Part shown: positions 6,597 through 7,189 of the stretch, in pieces
How positions within the stretch are numbered: position 1 is the stretch's first letter
How the letters are laid out: each line of letters opens with the position of its first letter
Assembly (NCBI GenBank): GCA_041744735.1
Contig: JBGTKH010000198.1
Location: forward strand, 1 to 7,189
Direction: 5' to 3'
DNA from: JBGTKH01 sp041744735
GTDB taxonomy: Bacteria; Planctomycetota; Planctomycetia; Pirellulales; Pirellulaceae
Length of the DNA stretch: 7,189 nt
Program-made: the position numbers and the translations under genes
Notes under the pieces: generated by a model
What the model was told of the DNA's origin: nothing
Database searches by the model: none
The model's input: only the letters and a program-made list of their open reading frames with translations

Positions 6597-6956
6597 ATGA
6601 CTGCTGACCACTTTCAGGAAACGATCACGACACTGATGGAACGGGTGCCGTTTGAAATGTTCACGATCGAACTAAACACAGGCGAGAAAGTCCAGATCGA
6701 CCACGCCGGGGCGATCAGCGCCAGGGCAGGGCGAGCCGTGTTCATTGCCCCTGGTGGCAAGCTTCACATCTTCGATCACGAGAGCGTGAATCAGGTTCTC
6801 TTCAACTCGGCGAACACGGACGCTTTAATATCATTTGGTAGCCTAATTCGCCATAATTTGGCATTCGACTTCAACACAAGACCCGCCAAATTCTGGCGAA
6901 TTCGGCTACCAATTGATATTCAAGCGACCGTGTTCGCTGCGTTGAAGAGAACCTGA
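6597..6956 (+). CDS. Small uncharacterised protein, left copy with run-on C-terminus
   Basis: The reading frame starts at the ATG at 6597 (MTADHFQETI), with GGGGA (6585-6589) seven bases upstream; it also stays open upstream to 6552. The first ~75 residues are a compact domain: a helix (TADHFQETITTLMERVPF), then beta segments FTIELNTGEKVQIDH and GRAVFIAPGGKLHIFDH, ending at SVNQVLF. It resembles short planctomycete proteins I recall with the pattern PF..F.(I/V).L..G....(V/I).H; no function is known. Compared with the right-arm copy, the stop codon TGA has become TTA (6825-6827). This copy therefore reads on through the hairpin centre and into the antisense of the right arm, adding about 43 residues with no sign of selection. 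The product may still fold, but the tail is probably an accident. Confidence 0.55.
   Translation: MTADHFQETITTLMERVPFEMFTIELNTGEKVQIDHAGAISARAGRAVFIAPGGKLHIFDHESVNQVLFNSANTDALISFGSLIRHNLAFDFNTRPAKFWRIRLPIDIQATVFAALKRT
6828..6919. repeat. REP-like palindrome at the centre of the giant repeat
   Basis: Beginning immediately after the stop codon of the right-arm gene, the two inner ends hold a complex palindrome. GGTAGCCTAATTCGCC (6837-6852) and AATTTGGC (6855-6862) pair with GCCAAATT (6885-6892) and GGCGAATTCGGCTACC (6895-6910), with mismatches at 6854/6893, 6844/6903 and 6834/6913. It contains smaller nested palindromes (CGAATTCG; GCCA...TGGC). The composition differs from the coding part and recalls dispersed intergenic repeats of planctomycetes, from memory only. 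If transcribed from either side it would fold strongly and could act as the 3' end of both convergent genes. Confidence 0.55.
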
Positions 6957-7150
6957 TTCACGCTCTCGTGACCGAAGATGTGAAGCTTGCCGCCAGGGCC
7001 AATGAACACGGCTCGGCCTGCCCTGGCGCTGATCGCACCGGCGTGGTCGATCTGGACTTTCTCGCCTGTGTTCAGTTCGATCGTGAACATTTCAAACGGC
7101 ACCCGTTCCATCAGTGTCGTGATCGTTTCCTGAAAGTGGTCAGCAGTCAT
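6920..7150 (-). CDS. Small uncharacterised protein, right copy (76 aa)
   Basis: The reverse-strand twin of the left-arm gene, 76 residues from the ATG at 7150 to the TGA at 6920-6922. A TTG at 7171 could extend it by seven residues, but the ATG has the GGGGA ribosome site. It differs from the left copy at A51G, D60G, S71A and D75V and keeps what looks like the original stop. Of the six substitutions between the copies in the first 68 codons, four are third-position and silent, which suggests both evolved under protein-level constraint for a while. The family is unknown to me: a small alpha+beta domain with the conserved-looking core PFEMFTIELNTGEKVQIDH. It overlaps the run-on tail of the left copy on the opposite strand (6920-6956). 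Its natural upstream region lies beyond the window. Confidence 0.6.
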   Translation of the reverse strand: MTADHFQETITTLMERVPFEMFTIELNTGEKVQIDHAGAISARAGRAVFIGPGGKLHIFGHESVNQVLFNAANTVA

Positions 7151-7189
7151 CGCGTAATCCCCGACAAACAATGGGTCAATTCCGATTGC

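Larger units (their letters stand above)
6558..7189. repeat. Giant near-perfect inverted repeat (two 305-bp arms)
   Basis: Left arm 6558-6862 and right arm 6885-7189 are reverse complements along their whole length with no gaps, around a 22-base spacer (6863-6884). I count 13 mismatches, whose left-arm positions are 6674, 6710, 6731, 6748, 6755, 6775, 6807, 6809, 6820, 6826, 6834, 6844 and 6854. The outer 116 bases are identical and divergence rises toward the centre. Each arm contains a short shared leader, a copy of one small gene with its ribosome site, and a REP-like half-palindrome. The right arm ends exactly at the window end, so the repeat may extend beyond it. The left boundary is uncertain between about 6500 and 6558 for the same reason. 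No transposase is present. Confidence 0.93.

Noticed and set aside
6292..6600. A 102-codon open frame overlapping the DUF4062 remnant and the start of the left palindrome arm
   Set aside because: GTG-started, no recognisable motif, Arg/Ala-rich low-quality composition typical of a shadow frame, and it conflicts with the well-supported DUF4062 start at 6419 in another frame.
6558..7189. Explaining the inverted repeat as an insertion sequence or simple fold-back amplification artefact
   Set aside because: No transposase or integrase motifs occur in either arm, so it is not an autonomous IS. A fold-back artefact should give identical arms, but there are 13 differences, mostly silent in the outer coding part. 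Artefactual contig termination at the right end remains possible and is reported separately.

Overview
The window looks like a chromosomal segment from a Planctomycetota bacterium, probably Pirellulales-like. The assignment is by recollection, not search. It rests on a secreted DUF1080 protein, a cluster of exported proteins of little-known function, the 5' end of a DUF4062 gene in the form I associate with planctomycetes, and REP-like palindromes of a familiar planctomycete type.

Layout. (1) 19-1914 (+): a two-gene operon, an ABC/AAA-type ATPase followed by an RloB-family TOPRIM-like protein. This is the architecture of the RloAB/AbiL anti-phage systems. (2) 1992-2738 (-): a secreted DUF1080 protein, convergent with the defence pair. 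(3) 2739-3017: a divergent intergenic region with a long hairpin repeat and a good sigma70-like promoter for the next genes. (4) 3018-6264 (+): three exported-protein genes in one direction, namely a transglutaminase-like protein, a small secreted protein of unknown function, and a Tat-signal helical protein that seems to hold four internal repeats. The last two are probably translationally coupled. (5) 6419-6571 (+): the first ~27 codons of a DUF4062 gene, then unrelated sequence, so this is a broken gene. (6) 6558-7189: a giant near-perfect inverted repeat, two 305-bp arms (292/305 identical, no gaps) around a 22-bp spacer. Each arm carries a copy of one small uncharacterised gene, with the copies facing tail to tail, and a REP-like palindrome lies at the centre.

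The defence pair should act together: the ATPase as sensor or regulator, the RloB protein as effector. The three exported genes probably form one transcription unit, but no shared pathway can be read from the sequence. The right end looks like an accessory region shaped by insertion and inverted duplication. The window stops exactly where the pairing of the visible left arm begins, so the true right boundary of the palindrome is unknown.

I did not find a clearly new multi-gene system. The points most worth following are the 632-bp palindrome with its paired small genes, the DUF4062 gene cut beside it, and the repeat architecture of the Tat protein. No tRNA, rRNA, CRISPR array or recognisable transposase is present.
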